Assembly (NCBI GenBank): GCA_040002995.1
Contig: JBDUDK010000084.1
Span: forward strand, 1 to 30,118
Origin: JBDUDK01 sp040002995
GTDB taxonomy: Bacteria; Actinomycetota; Acidimicrobiia; Acidimicrobiales; Ilumatobacteraceae
DNA length: 30,118 bases
Direction of reading: 5' to 3'
Part shown: positions 14,891-22,465 of the stretch, piece by piece
How the letters are laid out: each line of letters starts with the position of its first letter
Numbering within the stretch: the first letter of the stretch is position 1
The notes under the pieces: generated by a model
What the model saw: the letters and a program-made list of their open reading frames with translations, nothing else
What the model was told of the DNA's origin: nothing
The model's database searches: none
Position numbers and translations under genes: made by a program

Positions 14891-16145
14891 ACACCCGACC
14901 GCGCCCGGCCAGCACCTTTCGATTCACAGGGCCCAACGCGGCCAGCGCGACGTCGCCCGTAAGGAGCCGCTTGGCGACAGCTCCCACCGCATCGCCGGTG
15001 ACCGCCCGGTAGCGCGCGAGTTGGTCGTCGATCGATCGAACCTCTCCGAACGACGTCACTTGTCCGCCGAGTCGGGCCATGCGGCTCGAGGGATCCTCGA
15101 GGCCCAGCACATAGGAACCGGTCAACGATCCTATGGCGACGTCGAGTTCGTCGGCCGTAACCCCGTCGGCACCGAGATGCTCGACCTCGCGCTCGACGAG
15201 CGAGAGGACTTCATCGAGATGATCGGGCGCCGTTCCAACATACACGGTGAGCGCCCCCGCGTCGGCGTACGCGACGAGCGAGGAGTACACCGAGTACGCA
15301 AGGCCGCGCTGCTCGCGTATCTCCTCGAATAACCGACTGGCCATTCCTCCGCCGAGCACGTGGTTCACGACCTCCGCGGCCTCGCGGTCGGGATCATCGC
15401 GGGGCACACCTCGCCATCCGAGCGCCATGTGGACCTGCTCGGTCTTCCGCCGCAAGACACTCAGGCGCGTCGGGCGACTGTTCGGGCTCACCCGCACCGG
15501 TCGCTCGCCTCCGGTCGCGCCCGCGAAGGCCTTCCCGGCCAACTCGACGAGGCGCTCGTGGGTGACATCGCCGGCGGCCGCCAGCACGAAGTTGCCGGGC
15601 CGGTACCAGTGATGGAAGAAGGCTCGAACGTCGTCGTACGCGATCGCCTCTACCGTCTCGCGTTCGCCCGCCGTCTCTCGACCGAGGGGGTGATCGGGGT
15701 AAAGCGCCTCGAAGAGCACAGAGTGAACACGATCTTCTGGCGTGTCGTCATCCATCGCGAGTTCTTCGAGAATCACGTGACGTTCGTTGTCGATGTCAGC
15801 GTCGCGTAGCGCCGGCGCGGTCAGCACATCGCCGAGCAACTCGATGCCCAGGCTCAGCTCACCGGCCGGTAGGCGCGCGTAGTACGCCGTGTACTCCTTC
15901 GTTGTGAAGGCGTTCATGTCTCCGCCGACGCGGTCGACGGCTTCGTTGATCTCGCGGGCGCTACGCGACTCCGTGCCCTTGAACAGGAGATGTTCGAGGA
16001 AGTGCGACACGCCGCAGTGCTCTGCGGGCTCGTCGCGCGAGCCCACGCCGACCCACACACCTGTGCAGATCGAGCGGGCCCCGGGGACGTTTTCGGAAAC
16101 GACCCGGAGCCCGGACGGAAGCGTCGTGAAAGAGATCTCGCTCAA
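14877..16145 (-). CDS. M16-family zinc metalloprotease (YmxG/PepR type)
   Basis: This protein has 422 residues. The inverted zinc motif HxxEH is His48-Phe-Leu-Glu51-His52, and the third ligand is Glu128, 76 residues after His52, as the family requires. The second half (about 220-420) is the inactive M16 domain with GGGMASRLFEEIREQRGLAYSVYS. It lies 21 bases after pnp in the same frame, the conserved actinobacterial order (gpsI-pepR in mycobacteria). The start is a TTG at 16145 with no clear ribosome binding site. The only in-frame stop between it and pnp is the pnp TGA, so translation probably depends on coupling. Its cellular substrate is not known. Confidence 0.93.
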   Translation of the reverse strand: MSEISFTTLPSGLRVVSENVPGARSICTGVWVGVGSRDEPAEHCGVSHFLEHLLFKGTESRSAREINEAVDRVGGDMNAFTTKEYTAYYARLPAGELSLGIELLGDVLTAPALRDADIDNERHVILEELAMDDDTPEDRVHSVLFEALYPDHPLGRETAGERETVEAIAYDDVRAFFHHWYRPGNFVLAAAGDVTHERLVELAGKAFAGATGGERPVRVSPNSRPTRLSVLRRKTEQVHMALGWRGVPRDDPDREAAEVVNHVLGGGMASRLFEEIREQRGLAYSVYSSLVAYADAGALTVYVGTAPDHLDEVLSLVEREVEHLGADGVTADELDVAIGSLTGSYVLGLEDPSSRMARLGGQVTSFGEVRSIDDQLARYRAVTGDAVGAVAKRLLTGDVALAALGPVNRKVLAGRGRVSKPS

Positions 16146-16166
16146 CGAGGCGGGATCGACTGTTGA

Positions 16167-18569
16167 TCAGCGGCCGCGCCGCCGCGGGCCAGATCCCCGT
16201 CCGCGATCACCGCGATCACCACGATCACCACGGTCACCGCGATCGCCACGGCTTTCGCCACCGCGGGTATCGGCCGCGACGGTCTCCGGACCGAGGTCGC
16301 CGAAGGTCTGGCGGATCTCAGCGTCGAACGCGTCTTCGAAGTTCACCGTGGCGGCCCCCACCGCCGCCGGAAGCGGCGAGGTGTCGTGCGCAGGTGCGAC
16401 GGACTCATCACCGTCGCGGATCGGGCTCAGGCTCACCTTGCCCGTCGGGTCGATGTCGTCGACCCGCACCACGATCTCGTCGCCGAGAGACACGACGTCT
16501 TCTACCCGGTCGATGCGCTTGCCCTTGCCCAGCTTGGAGATGTGCACCAGGCCATCACGTCCAGGGAGGATGTTGACGAACGCGCCGAACTTGGTGATGT
16601 TGACGACCTTGCCCGTATAGATCTCGCCCACCTTGGCGACAGGAGGCGTGACGATCAACTCGATCTGTCGCCGAGCCTCGGCGACGGCCGAAGCGTTCGT
16701 CGACCCGATCGATACCGTGCCGACCGTGCCGTCGTCGTCGACGGTGATGTCGGCTCCGGTTTCCTGCTGGATCGTGTTGATGACCTTGCCCTTGGGCCCG
16801 ATGACCTCGCCGATCTTGTCGAGCGGGATCGTGAAGCTGACGATCTTGGGGGCCGTTTCGCGGACGTCGGGTCGTGGCGCGGGGATCGCCTCGTGCATCA
16901 CGTCGAGGATGGCTAGGCGGGCCTCGCGGGCCTGGGCGAGGGCCGACGCGAGAACGTCGGCGGGGATGCCGTCGATCTTCGTGTCGAGCTGAAGCGCGGT
17001 GACGAACTCAGATGTGCCGGCGACCTTGAAGTCCATGTCGCCGAACGCGTCCTCGGCGCCGAGGATGTCGGTGAGGGTCGTGTACTTGCCCTCCGCGAAA
17101 ACCAATCCCATGGCAATACCCGCCACAGGCGCCTTGAGCGGCACGCCCGCATCCATCAGAGAGAGCGACGACGAACACACCGACGCCATCGACGTCGATC
17201 CGTTCGACGCGAGAACTTCCGATACGAGCCGCAACGTGTAGGGGAACTCGTCCATCGGAGGTACCACAGGGATGAGGGCCCGCTCGGCGAGCGCGCCGTG
17301 ACCGATCTCGCGCCGCTTGGGCGAACCCACACGTCCGACTTCGCCGTTCGCATAGGGCGGCATGTTGTAGTGATGCATGTAGCGCTTGTTGGTGTCGGGA
17401 CCGATGGTGTCGAGCAGCTGGTTCATCCGCGGCATGCCGAGGGTGGTGATGTTGAGCACCTGGGTCTCACCCCGCTGGAACAGGCCTGAACCATGCGCGG
17501 TGGCGATCACGCCGACTTCGGCGGACACAGCACGAAGATCGGTGGGTCCGCGGCCATCGATACGGGCGCCTTCGTCGACGATGCGCTTGCGCACGAGGTC
17601 CTTCGTGAGCGACCGGGTCGCCTCTTTGATCTCGCGCTCACGACCCTCGAACTCACCCGCGAGCTTCTCGATGATGGCGGCGGCCGCAGCATCGGTGGCG
17701 GTGTTGCGCTCGGACTTGGAGGCGATGCGCACGGCTGATGCCAGCTGCTCAGTGCCGACGGCAGTAACCCGCGCCTTCACGTCGTCGCCGTAGTCGAGAA
17801 CCGGCGTGTAGACGAGCGGCTCACGAACGCCGGCCGCTTTCACGAGCTCGCGCTGAAGCGCGATGGATTCCTTGATCCACTTCTTGGCGACTTCGAGCCC
17901 ACCGGCGATGACGTCCTCGTCGACCTTCGGTGTGCCTGCTTCGTAGAGCTTCCAGGCCTTCTCCGTGCCGCCGGCCTCGACCATCATGATGGCGATGTCG
18001 CCGTCGGCGAGTTCGCGCCCGGCGACAACGAGCTCGAATGTCGAGTCGTCACCCTGCTCGTAGCTGGGGTGCGCCACCCAACGCCCGTCGGAGTTCCACG
18101 CGACGCGCACCGCGCCGAGGGGACCGTCGAACGGGATGCCCGACAACATGAGCGACGCCGACGCGGCGTTGATCGACAGCACGTCGTGCGGATTCTCCTG
18201 ATCGGCGCCGAGCACCGTGATGACGACCTGGGTCTCGTTGCGGAACCCGTCGGGGAACGACGGCCGTAGCGGGCGGTCGATCAGGCGACACATGAGGATG
18301 GCCTGCTCGGACGGGCGGCCCTCGCGCCGGAAGAACGAGCCGGGAATCTTGCCCGCGGCGTAGGCCCGCTCCTCGACGTCGACGGTGAGGGGGAAGAAAT
18401 CGATGCCCTCGCGAACGCCTTTGGCGGCGTTGGCGGTGGCAAGGACGGTGGTCCGCCCGATCGTGGCGACGACCGCACCCTGGGATTGCTGGGCGAGTTG
18501 GCCGGTTTCGAACGAGAGGGTGAGATCGGTGCCGCTGATCGGCGCCGCAACGCGAATGGCCTCAGCCAT
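16167..18569 (-). CDS. pnp: Polyribonucleotide nucleotidyltransferase (PNPase)
   Basis: This protein has 800 residues. It degrades RNA 3' to 5' with phosphate and can add tails. Two RNase PH domains flank a helical linker; the second contains FQRGETQVLNITTLGMPRM. The KH domain follows (IGEVIGPKGKVINTIQQETGADI), then the S1 domain (GEIYTGKVVNITKFGAFVNILPGRDGLVHIS). The C-terminus is a disordered Arg/Gly/Asp tail made of five GDR units and RGR-rich residues, encoded by 9-bp tandem repeats. The ATG at 18569 has AAAGGAG upstream. The gene follows rpsO across a 164-base region containing a large hairpin, a typical setting for RNase III cleavage and PNPase autoregulation. Confidence 0.98.
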   Translation of the reverse strand: MAEAIRVAAPISGTDLTLSFETGQLAQQSQGAVVATIGRTTVLATANAAKGVREGIDFFPLTVDVEERAYAAGKIPGSFFRREGRPSEQAILMCRLIDRPLRPSFPDGFRNETQVVITVLGADQENPHDVLSINAASASLMLSGIPFDGPLGAVRVAWNSDGRWVAHPSYEQGDDSTFELVVAGRELADGDIAIMMVEAGGTEKAWKLYEAGTPKVDEDVIAGGLEVAKKWIKESIALQRELVKAAGVREPLVYTPVLDYGDDVKARVTAVGTEQLASAVRIASKSERNTATDAAAAAIIEKLAGEFEGREREIKEATRSLTKDLVRKRIVDEGARIDGRGPTDLRAVSAEVGVIATAHGSGLFQRGETQVLNITTLGMPRMNQLLDTIGPDTNKRYMHHYNMPPYANGEVGRVGSPKRREIGHGALAERALIPVVPPMDEFPYTLRLVSEVLASNGSTSMASVCSSSLSLMDAGVPLKAPVAGIAMGLVFAEGKYTTLTDILGAEDAFGDMDFKVAGTSEFVTALQLDTKIDGIPADVLASALAQAREARLAILDVMHEAIPAPRPDVRETAPKIVSFTIPLDKIGEVIGPKGKVINTIQQETGADITVDDDGTVGTVSIGSTNASAVAEARRQIELIVTPPVAKVGEIYTGKVVNITKFGAFVNILPGRDGLVHISKLGKGKRIDRVEDVVSLGDEIVVRVDDIDPTGKVSLSPIRDGDESVAPAHDTSPLPAAVGAATVNFEDAFDAEIRQTFGDLGPETVAADTRGGESRGDRGDRGDRGDRGDRGRGSGPRRRGR
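16202..16246. repeat. Five 9-bp tandem units in the 3' end of pnp
   Basis: Units CGCGATCAC, CGCGATCAC, CACGATCAC, CACGGTCAC and CGCGATCGC encode the Gly-Asp-Arg repeats of the PNPase tail on the minus strand. The unit is a multiple of three, so copy number can vary without breaking the frame. Confidence 0.88.
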
Positions 18570-18611
18570 CGGGAACTCCTTTGTGGCCCGCGGTCATGCC
18601 GGGGCCGATTG

Positions 18612-18698
18612 GAGCGGTGGCGCCAGTTCCCAGTCGGCAGCCCCCCGGACCTGAAGGACCGGGGAACCGGCGACTGACAACTGGAGCGCCGACCGCTC
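18612..18698 (-). promoter_or_regulatory. Long rpsO-pnp intergenic hairpin
   Basis: Nested complementary blocks pair across 87 bases: GAGCGGT (18612-18618) with ACCGCTC (18692-18698), GGCG (18619-18622) with CGCC (18687-18690), CCAGTT (18623-18628) with AACTGG (18679-18684), and CAGTCG (18631-18636) with CGACTG (18671-18676). An inner CCCCGG/CCGGGG stem follows. Only small bulges interrupt it. In E. coli and Streptomyces the pnp leader or rpsO-pnp spacer hairpin is cut by RNase III and used for PNPase control; the same role is inferred here. Its edge lies 43 bases before the pnp start. Confidence 0.8.
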
Positions 18699-18705
18699 GG
18701 GTCGG
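18689..18705 (-). terminator. Alternative hairpin after rpsO
   Basis: CCGACC, five bases, GGTCGG forms a 6-bp stem that uses the same bases as the outer arm of the long hairpin, so both cannot form at once. It is transcribed first. It may be a weak terminator or attenuator; no T-run follows. Confidence 0.35.
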
Positions 18706-18733
18706 TACTGGCCAGAACGGCCGTTTTGCCAGG

Positions 18734-18991
18734 TTAGCGGCGCAGACCGTGCTTCTGGAGGATCGAGCGGTACCGCTCGACGTCGATGCCCTTCACATAA
18801 TCGAGCATCCGACGGCGGCGGCCGACGAGCATGAGCAGGCCCCGCCGGCTGTGGTGGTCCTTCTTGTGATCTTGAAGATGGCCTGTGAGCTGGTTGATCC
18901 GCTCGGTGAGCAGGGCGATCTGAACCTCGGGCGATCCCGTGTCGGTTTCGTGGAGGCGGTGGTCGCCGATGGTCTTGGCCTTGTCAGCCAT
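18734..18991 (-). CDS. rpsO: 30S ribosomal protein S15
   Basis: This protein has 85 residues, close to the usual 89. It binds 16S rRNA early in assembly of the small subunit platform. The conserved stretches HETDTGSPEVQIALLTERINQLTGHLQDHKKDHHSRRGLLMLVGRRRRMLDYVK are complete. The ATG at 18991 is preceded by GAGGA at eight bases. It sits between ribF and pnp, the common bacterial order. A possible promoter element TACCCT (19087-19092, minus strand) lies about 95 bases upstream, leaving room for a leader in which S15 could autoregulate, but I could not assign a specific structure. Confidence 0.98.
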   Translation of the reverse strand: MADKAKTIGDHRLHETDTGSPEVQIALLTERINQLTGHLQDHKKDHHSRRGLLMLVGRRRRMLDYVKGIDVERYRSILQKHGLRR

Positions 18992-19093
18992 GTTTCGTTT
19001 CCTCGCGTCTTTTTCGACGGCGCGCCGCTCCCGCAGAGTTGCCGGAGGCGCATCTCGACGCAGCCGGAGCCGCGACGGACCTGCTCAGGGTAG

Positions 19094-19107
19094 CGGGCCG
19101 CCGCCCG
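19094..19107 (-). terminator. Weak hairpin after ribF
   Basis: CGGGC, four bases, GCCCG forms a 5-bp GC stem 20 bases after the ribF stop. There is no T-run. It may slow transcription into rpsO; support is weak. Confidence 0.25.
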
Positions 19108-19126
19108 GCACGGGAAATCGCCCTGC

Positions 19127-20071
19127 CTAGACCGCGGTCGCGCTGCGGGCGGCTTCGATGTCGAGCTTGAGCTGGGCCACGAGAGCGTCGAGGCCCTCGA
19201 ACTTTCGCTCGCTGCGGAGAAATGACCCGAACGCCACCTCCGGTTGCTCGCCGTAGAGGTCGTCGTTGAAATCGAGGAGATGGGCCTCGAGGAGCGAATG
19301 GTCGGCGTGCTCGTAAAAGGTCGGACGCCGGCCAAGGTTGATGGCGCACGGATGGCGCGAGCCGCTCGGGCGCGTGTACCACCCGGCGTACACACCGTCG
19401 GCCGGAAGACAGATCGTGGCCGGCACCTCGACGTTCGCGGTGGGAAACCCGAGTAGCTTCCCCCGCTCGTCACCTCGCACCACGACACCTCGAACCGCGT
19501 ACGGCCGGCCCAACATACGGGCCGCCACCTCGACCTGGCCTCCGGCGAGGGCGCGACGAATAGCCGTCGACGACACCGGCTCGGACACACCGTCGTCGCG
19601 GCCCACGAGCTCGACCGGCAGCACATCGAAGCCCTCATGGGCACCGACGCGGCGCAACAACTCGACGTTTCCGCTGCGGTTGCGCCCAAAGTGAAAGTCC
19701 TCGCCGACGACAACGGCCCGCGCGGCCATGCCCCGAACAAGCACCTCGTCGACGAACTCCTCCGCCGGCTCCTGCGAACGAGCCTCGTTGAACGCGACGA
19801 TCGCCACCAGATCGATACCGGTGGCCTCGAGAAGTTCGAGCTTCTGGTCGAGGTCGCACAGCAGCTGGGGCGCCGACTCCGGGCGCACCACTGTGGCTGG
19901 GTGGCGGTCGAAGGTGACGACCGCGCTCGCGCACCCGCGCGCCGACGCTTCCCGCCGAACCTGGGCGATGACCGCCTGGTGGCCGAGGTGCACTCCGTCG
20001 TACGCGCCGATCGTCACGACCGACCCTTCTCGGGGCGCGGTGTCGGCATCGATTCGCGCGATGACCCGCAT
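19127..20071 (-). CDS. ribF: Bifunctional riboflavin kinase/FAD synthetase
   Basis: This protein has 314 residues. The N-terminal half is the FMN adenylyltransferase domain: GAYDGVHLGHQAVI holds the HxGH nucleotide motif, and VSEPVSSTAIRRAL holds the second (STxxR). The C-terminal half (from about residue 185: GRPYAVRGVVVRGDERGKLLGFPTANVEV) is the riboflavin kinase domain with its PTAN motif. It converts riboflavin to FMN and then FAD. I chose ATG 20071, which begins MRVIARID; the open frame extends upstream without homology. TAGCGT ends seven bases before this ATG and no Shine-Dalgarno sequence is present, so a leaderless transcript is likely. It diverges from the DUF4328 gene. Confidence 0.97.
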   Translation of the reverse strand: MRVIARIDADTAPREGSVVTIGAYDGVHLGHQAVIAQVRREASARGCASAVVTFDRHPATVVRPESAPQLLCDLDQKLELLEATGIDLVAIVAFNEARSQEPAEEFVDEVLVRGMAARAVVVGEDFHFGRNRSGNVELLRRVGAHEGFDVLPVELVGRDDGVSEPVSSTAIRRALAGGQVEVAARMLGRPYAVRGVVVRGDERGKLLGFPTANVEVPATICLPADGVYAGWYTRPSGSRHPCAINLGRRPTFYEHADHSLLEAHLLDFNDDLYGEQPEVAFGSFLRSERKFEGLDALVAQLKLDIEAARSATAV

Positions 20072-20078
20072 CCAGGCA

Positions 20079-20084
20079 ACGCTA
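20079..20084 (-). promoter_or_regulatory. Possible -10 element of ribF
   Basis: On the minus strand TAGCGT (TANNNT) ends seven bases before the ribF ATG at 20071, the spacing expected for a leaderless transcript. Confidence 0.45.
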
Positions 20085-20118
20085 CCGCTAGCGCTTGGCG
20101 CCGACCCAGGACAAGCCC

Positions 20119-20886
20119 ATGACGACCTTCCCGCCGCCACCTCCACCTCGCCCCAACGCGACGCTTCCGCCACCGCCCCCCCCTCGCGTCGCGGCCGGTC
20201 CACCGCCGAGCCCCGCGATCGCGCTCGTCCCCGCGCTCACGGTCTTTCTCATCCTCGGCGCCGTCGCTCAGGCGTGGTTCGCGGCAGCCGTCACGGTGCG
20301 CCGGCACGCCGCGTTGCGGTGGCAGGAGGGACGGGGCGGGATCAGCGCGGTCGCCACGGGTGACCACCTCGTCGAGAGCGCGGTCATCGCCCGCTACGGG
20401 CTCATGGTGCCGATCGCCATCCTGCTGGCGATCTGGAGCGTCCGCGTCGTGCAGACGAATGTTTGGCTAGGGCGCCGCGACAAGACCTTCAATCCGGGCC
20501 TGGCCGCCGCCAGCTGGTTCATACCGCTCGCCAACCTCGTCCTACCGGCGGTGCTGGTGACCAACGCGTGGAAGGCGAGCGATCCAACGCTGCCTATCGG
20601 CGCCACGAGCGCCGACGCGGGGGAGAAATCGACCACCCCACTGATCGGCGCCTGGTGGGCCTGCTGGCTCGCGACCTTGTTAGTCCAGATTCTGTTCGGC
20701 GCCACCGCCACGGTGAGACGCGGTGACTCGGTGCGCGTCTATCGCGACCACTTGGAGCGACAGGTCGCGCTCGCCGGCCTCGGCGCGGTGCTCACGGTCG
20801 CGGCCGCCGTGCTGGGCGCGATGGTGGTGAGCCGATTGTCGACCCGTCAACGCGTCGCTGTCGCGATGCGTCTCCGCGGCGCGTGA
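20119..20886 (+). CDS. DUF4328-domain membrane protein with a proline-rich N-terminus
   Basis: This protein has 255 residues. The first ~35 are proline-rich (MTTFPPPPPPRPNATLPPPPPPR) and likely cytoplasmic. About four membrane segments follow (IALVPALTVFLILGAVAQAWF; YGLMVPIAILLAIWSV; the stretch around WACWLATLLVQILFG; LAGLGAVLTVAAAVLGAMVV). TFNPGLAAASWFIPLANLVLPAVLVTNAWKASDP matches the core of DUF4328. ATG 20119 has AGGA seven bases upstream; an in-frame TTG at 20095 is less likely. It sits on the opposite strand between ribF and truB, breaking an otherwise one-directional block, and ends one base from the truB stop. Its function is unknown. Confidence 0.8.
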   Translation: MTTFPPPPPPRPNATLPPPPPPRVAAGPPPSPAIALVPALTVFLILGAVAQAWFAAAVTVRRHAALRWQEGRGGISAVATGDHLVESAVIARYGLMVPIAILLAIWSVRVVQTNVWLGRRDKTFNPGLAAASWFIPLANLVLPAVLVTNAWKASDPTLPIGATSADAGEKSTTPLIGAWWACWLATLLVQILFGATATVRRGDSVRVYRDHLERQVALAGLGAVLTVAAAVLGAMVVSRLSTRQRVAVAMRLRGA

Positions 20887-20887
20887 C

Positions 20888-21769
20888 TCAACCGGCCGAA
20901 TCAGCCAGCACCACGGCGGGCTTCACCGACTCGCCGTGGCGTTCGTAGACGGCGAGGAGCGCACCCGCGGTGTCCACCACGGCCCATGGTCCGGCACCCT
21001 CGGCGAACGGTGGAAGGACTCGACCGTGGGCCACGAGTGCCGCGACCTCGGCGTCGACGGTGACGTGCGGGTAGTCGCGTAAGGCCTCGCGGGGCGCCAG
21101 CACGACGAGATCCGAGAGCGCGTGCGCTTCGGCCACCGTGAAGGAGCCGACCGCCGTGCGCCGGAGCTCGCGTAAGTGGGCGCCGCCGCCAACCAGATGG
21201 CCGAGATCGGCCGCCAACGTCCGCACATAGGTACCCGCCGAGCACTCGACTTCGGCGCGGTAGACAAGCGGGTCGGCGGTCTCTTCGATGTCGAATCGAT
21301 ACACCGTGACCGGCCGCGCCGGCCGATCGACCTCGATGCCTTCGCGCGCCAACTCGTGGAGGCGGCGACCGCCGACGCGCACTGCCGACACCATGGGTGG
21401 GACCTGCTCGATCTCGCCCGTGAGTTGCGCCGCGGCGGCGCGTACCGCGGCGGGGGTCACCGCGGTCATGTCGTGGCGGGCCGTCACCGATCCACTCGAG
21501 TCGAGGGTCGATGTTTCGGTGCCGAGCACGATCTCGGCGGTGTAGGTCTTGCCGAGCGCGGTCAGGTACCTCAGGAGGCGGGTGACGGAACCGATGCCGA
21601 GGAGCAACACTCCGGTCGCGTCCGGATCGAGTGTGCCCGAGTGGCCGATGCGTCGCTCCCCCAGTGTTCGGCGAGCGGTCGCGACGACATCGTGGCTTGT
21701 CATGCCGGCCGGCTTGTCGACCACGGCCAGCCCGTGACGTTGTGGCGGCCTACGACGGCTGATCGCCAT
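20888..21769 (-). CDS. truB: tRNA pseudouridine-55 synthase
   Basis: This protein has 293 residues. It makes pseudouridine 55 in the T-loop of tRNAs. The catalytic Asp48 lies in GHSGTLDPDATGVLLL. VVDKPAGMTSHDVV near the start and GTYVRTLAADLG in the second half are family marks, and a C-terminal PUA-like region follows. I used the ATG at 21769, which overlaps the rbfA end by 20 bases. The ribosome binding site AGGAGG touches this ATG directly, closer than usual, so the true start could be slightly different. It follows rbfA, as is common. Confidence 0.96.
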   Translation of the reverse strand: MAISRRRPPQRHGLAVVDKPAGMTSHDVVATARRTLGERRIGHSGTLDPDATGVLLLGIGSVTRLLRYLTALGKTYTAEIVLGTETSTLDSSGSVTARHDMTAVTPAAVRAAAAQLTGEIEQVPPMVSAVRVGGRRLHELAREGIEVDRPARPVTVYRFDIEETADPLVYRAEVECSAGTYVRTLAADLGHLVGGGAHLRELRRTAVGSFTVAEAHALSDLVVLAPREALRDYPHVTVDAEVAALVAHGRVLPPFAEGAGPWAVVDTAGALLAVYERHGESVKPAVVLADSAG

Positions 21770-22151
21770 CCTCCTCGGGTCGATCAACCAGCGGCGGCAG
21801 CTGGCGCAACACCTCATCGATCCGTTCGCCGGTACGCACGGCGACATCGGGACGAAAAGAGAGCAACGGAGTGCGCTTCACCCTCGCTTGGCGTCCGATC
21901 GCCGACTGCAAGCGGATGCGGTGCTCGGAGAACGCGGCGAGGATGTCGTCGTCGGCCTCGGGACCCGCATAGGAGTCGAACCACACCGTGGCGTGTTGGA
22001 TTCCGGTCTCGACGTCGACGCCGGTGACCGCAACGTGCTCGAGGCGCTCATCGTCGATGCGCTCGAGTTCGTCGGCCACGATCTCGCGCACGAGCCGGTT
22101 GAGGCGCGCCGTGCGGGGATACACCCGGGGCGGTCGTTGCGAATGCGTCAC
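21750..22151 (-). CDS. rbfA: 30S ribosome-binding factor A
   Basis: This protein has 133 residues. It helps mature the 16S rRNA 5' end in the small subunit. The KH-type fold is recognisable from RTARLNRLVREIVADELERIDDERL through HATVWFDSY to HRIRLQSAIGRQARVKRTPLLSFRPD. The GTG at 22151 overlaps the DUF503 stop (GTGA), so translation is coupled. The acidic C-terminus (PEEDGDQPS) extends a little beyond the fold and overlaps the truB start by 20 bases. Confidence 0.96.
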   Translation of the reverse strand: MTHSQRPPRVYPRTARLNRLVREIVADELERIDDERLEHVAVTGVDVETGIQHATVWFDSYAGPEADDDILAAFSEHRIRLQSAIGRQARVKRTPLLSFRPDVAVRTGERIDEVLRQLPPLVDRPEEDGDQPS

Positions 22152-22432
22152 TCCAGCCACCGCCGCTCGGTGGTCACGACCTCTATCTCGGGATGTGACC
22201 AGACGAACCGCTCGAGCTCGTCGACGACGTCGACGGCGTGATGATGCGACGACGACACGGTGGCGAAGCCGAGGAGGGCGCGCTGCCACTGGTCCTGGAA
22301 CCCGACCTCAGCGGCCGCGACCGAATAGCGATGCCGTGCGCCTTCGAGGAGCGCTTTGATGACGCCCCGCTTGGCCTTGAGCGATCGGCTCTCGTTGATG
22401 TGCAAGTCCACCTCGAATGCCAGCACAAACAT
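22148..22432 (-). CDS. DUF503 (YlxP-like) protein
   Basis: This protein has 94 residues, the normal size. MFVLAFEVDLHINESRSLKAKRGVIKALLEGARHRYSVAAAEVG is the DUF503 signature. Members are ferredoxin-like small proteins found between infB and rbfA in many bacteria, and YlxP is suspected to act in ribosome maturation. The order here (infB, DUF503, rbfA) is the usual one. It starts 33 bases after infB and overlaps rbfA by four bases. Confidence 0.93.
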   Translation of the reverse strand: MFVLAFEVDLHINESRSLKAKRGVIKALLEGARHRYSVAAAEVGFQDQWQRALLGFATVSSSHHHAVDVVDELERFVWSHPEIEVVTTERRWLE

Positions 22433-22465
22433 GGCGGCAGCGTACCGAGACGGCCGTCGAGCAGA

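Noticed and set aside
16202..16246. Short CRISPR-like array
   Set aside because: The 9-bp units have no spacers and encode the PNPase tail.
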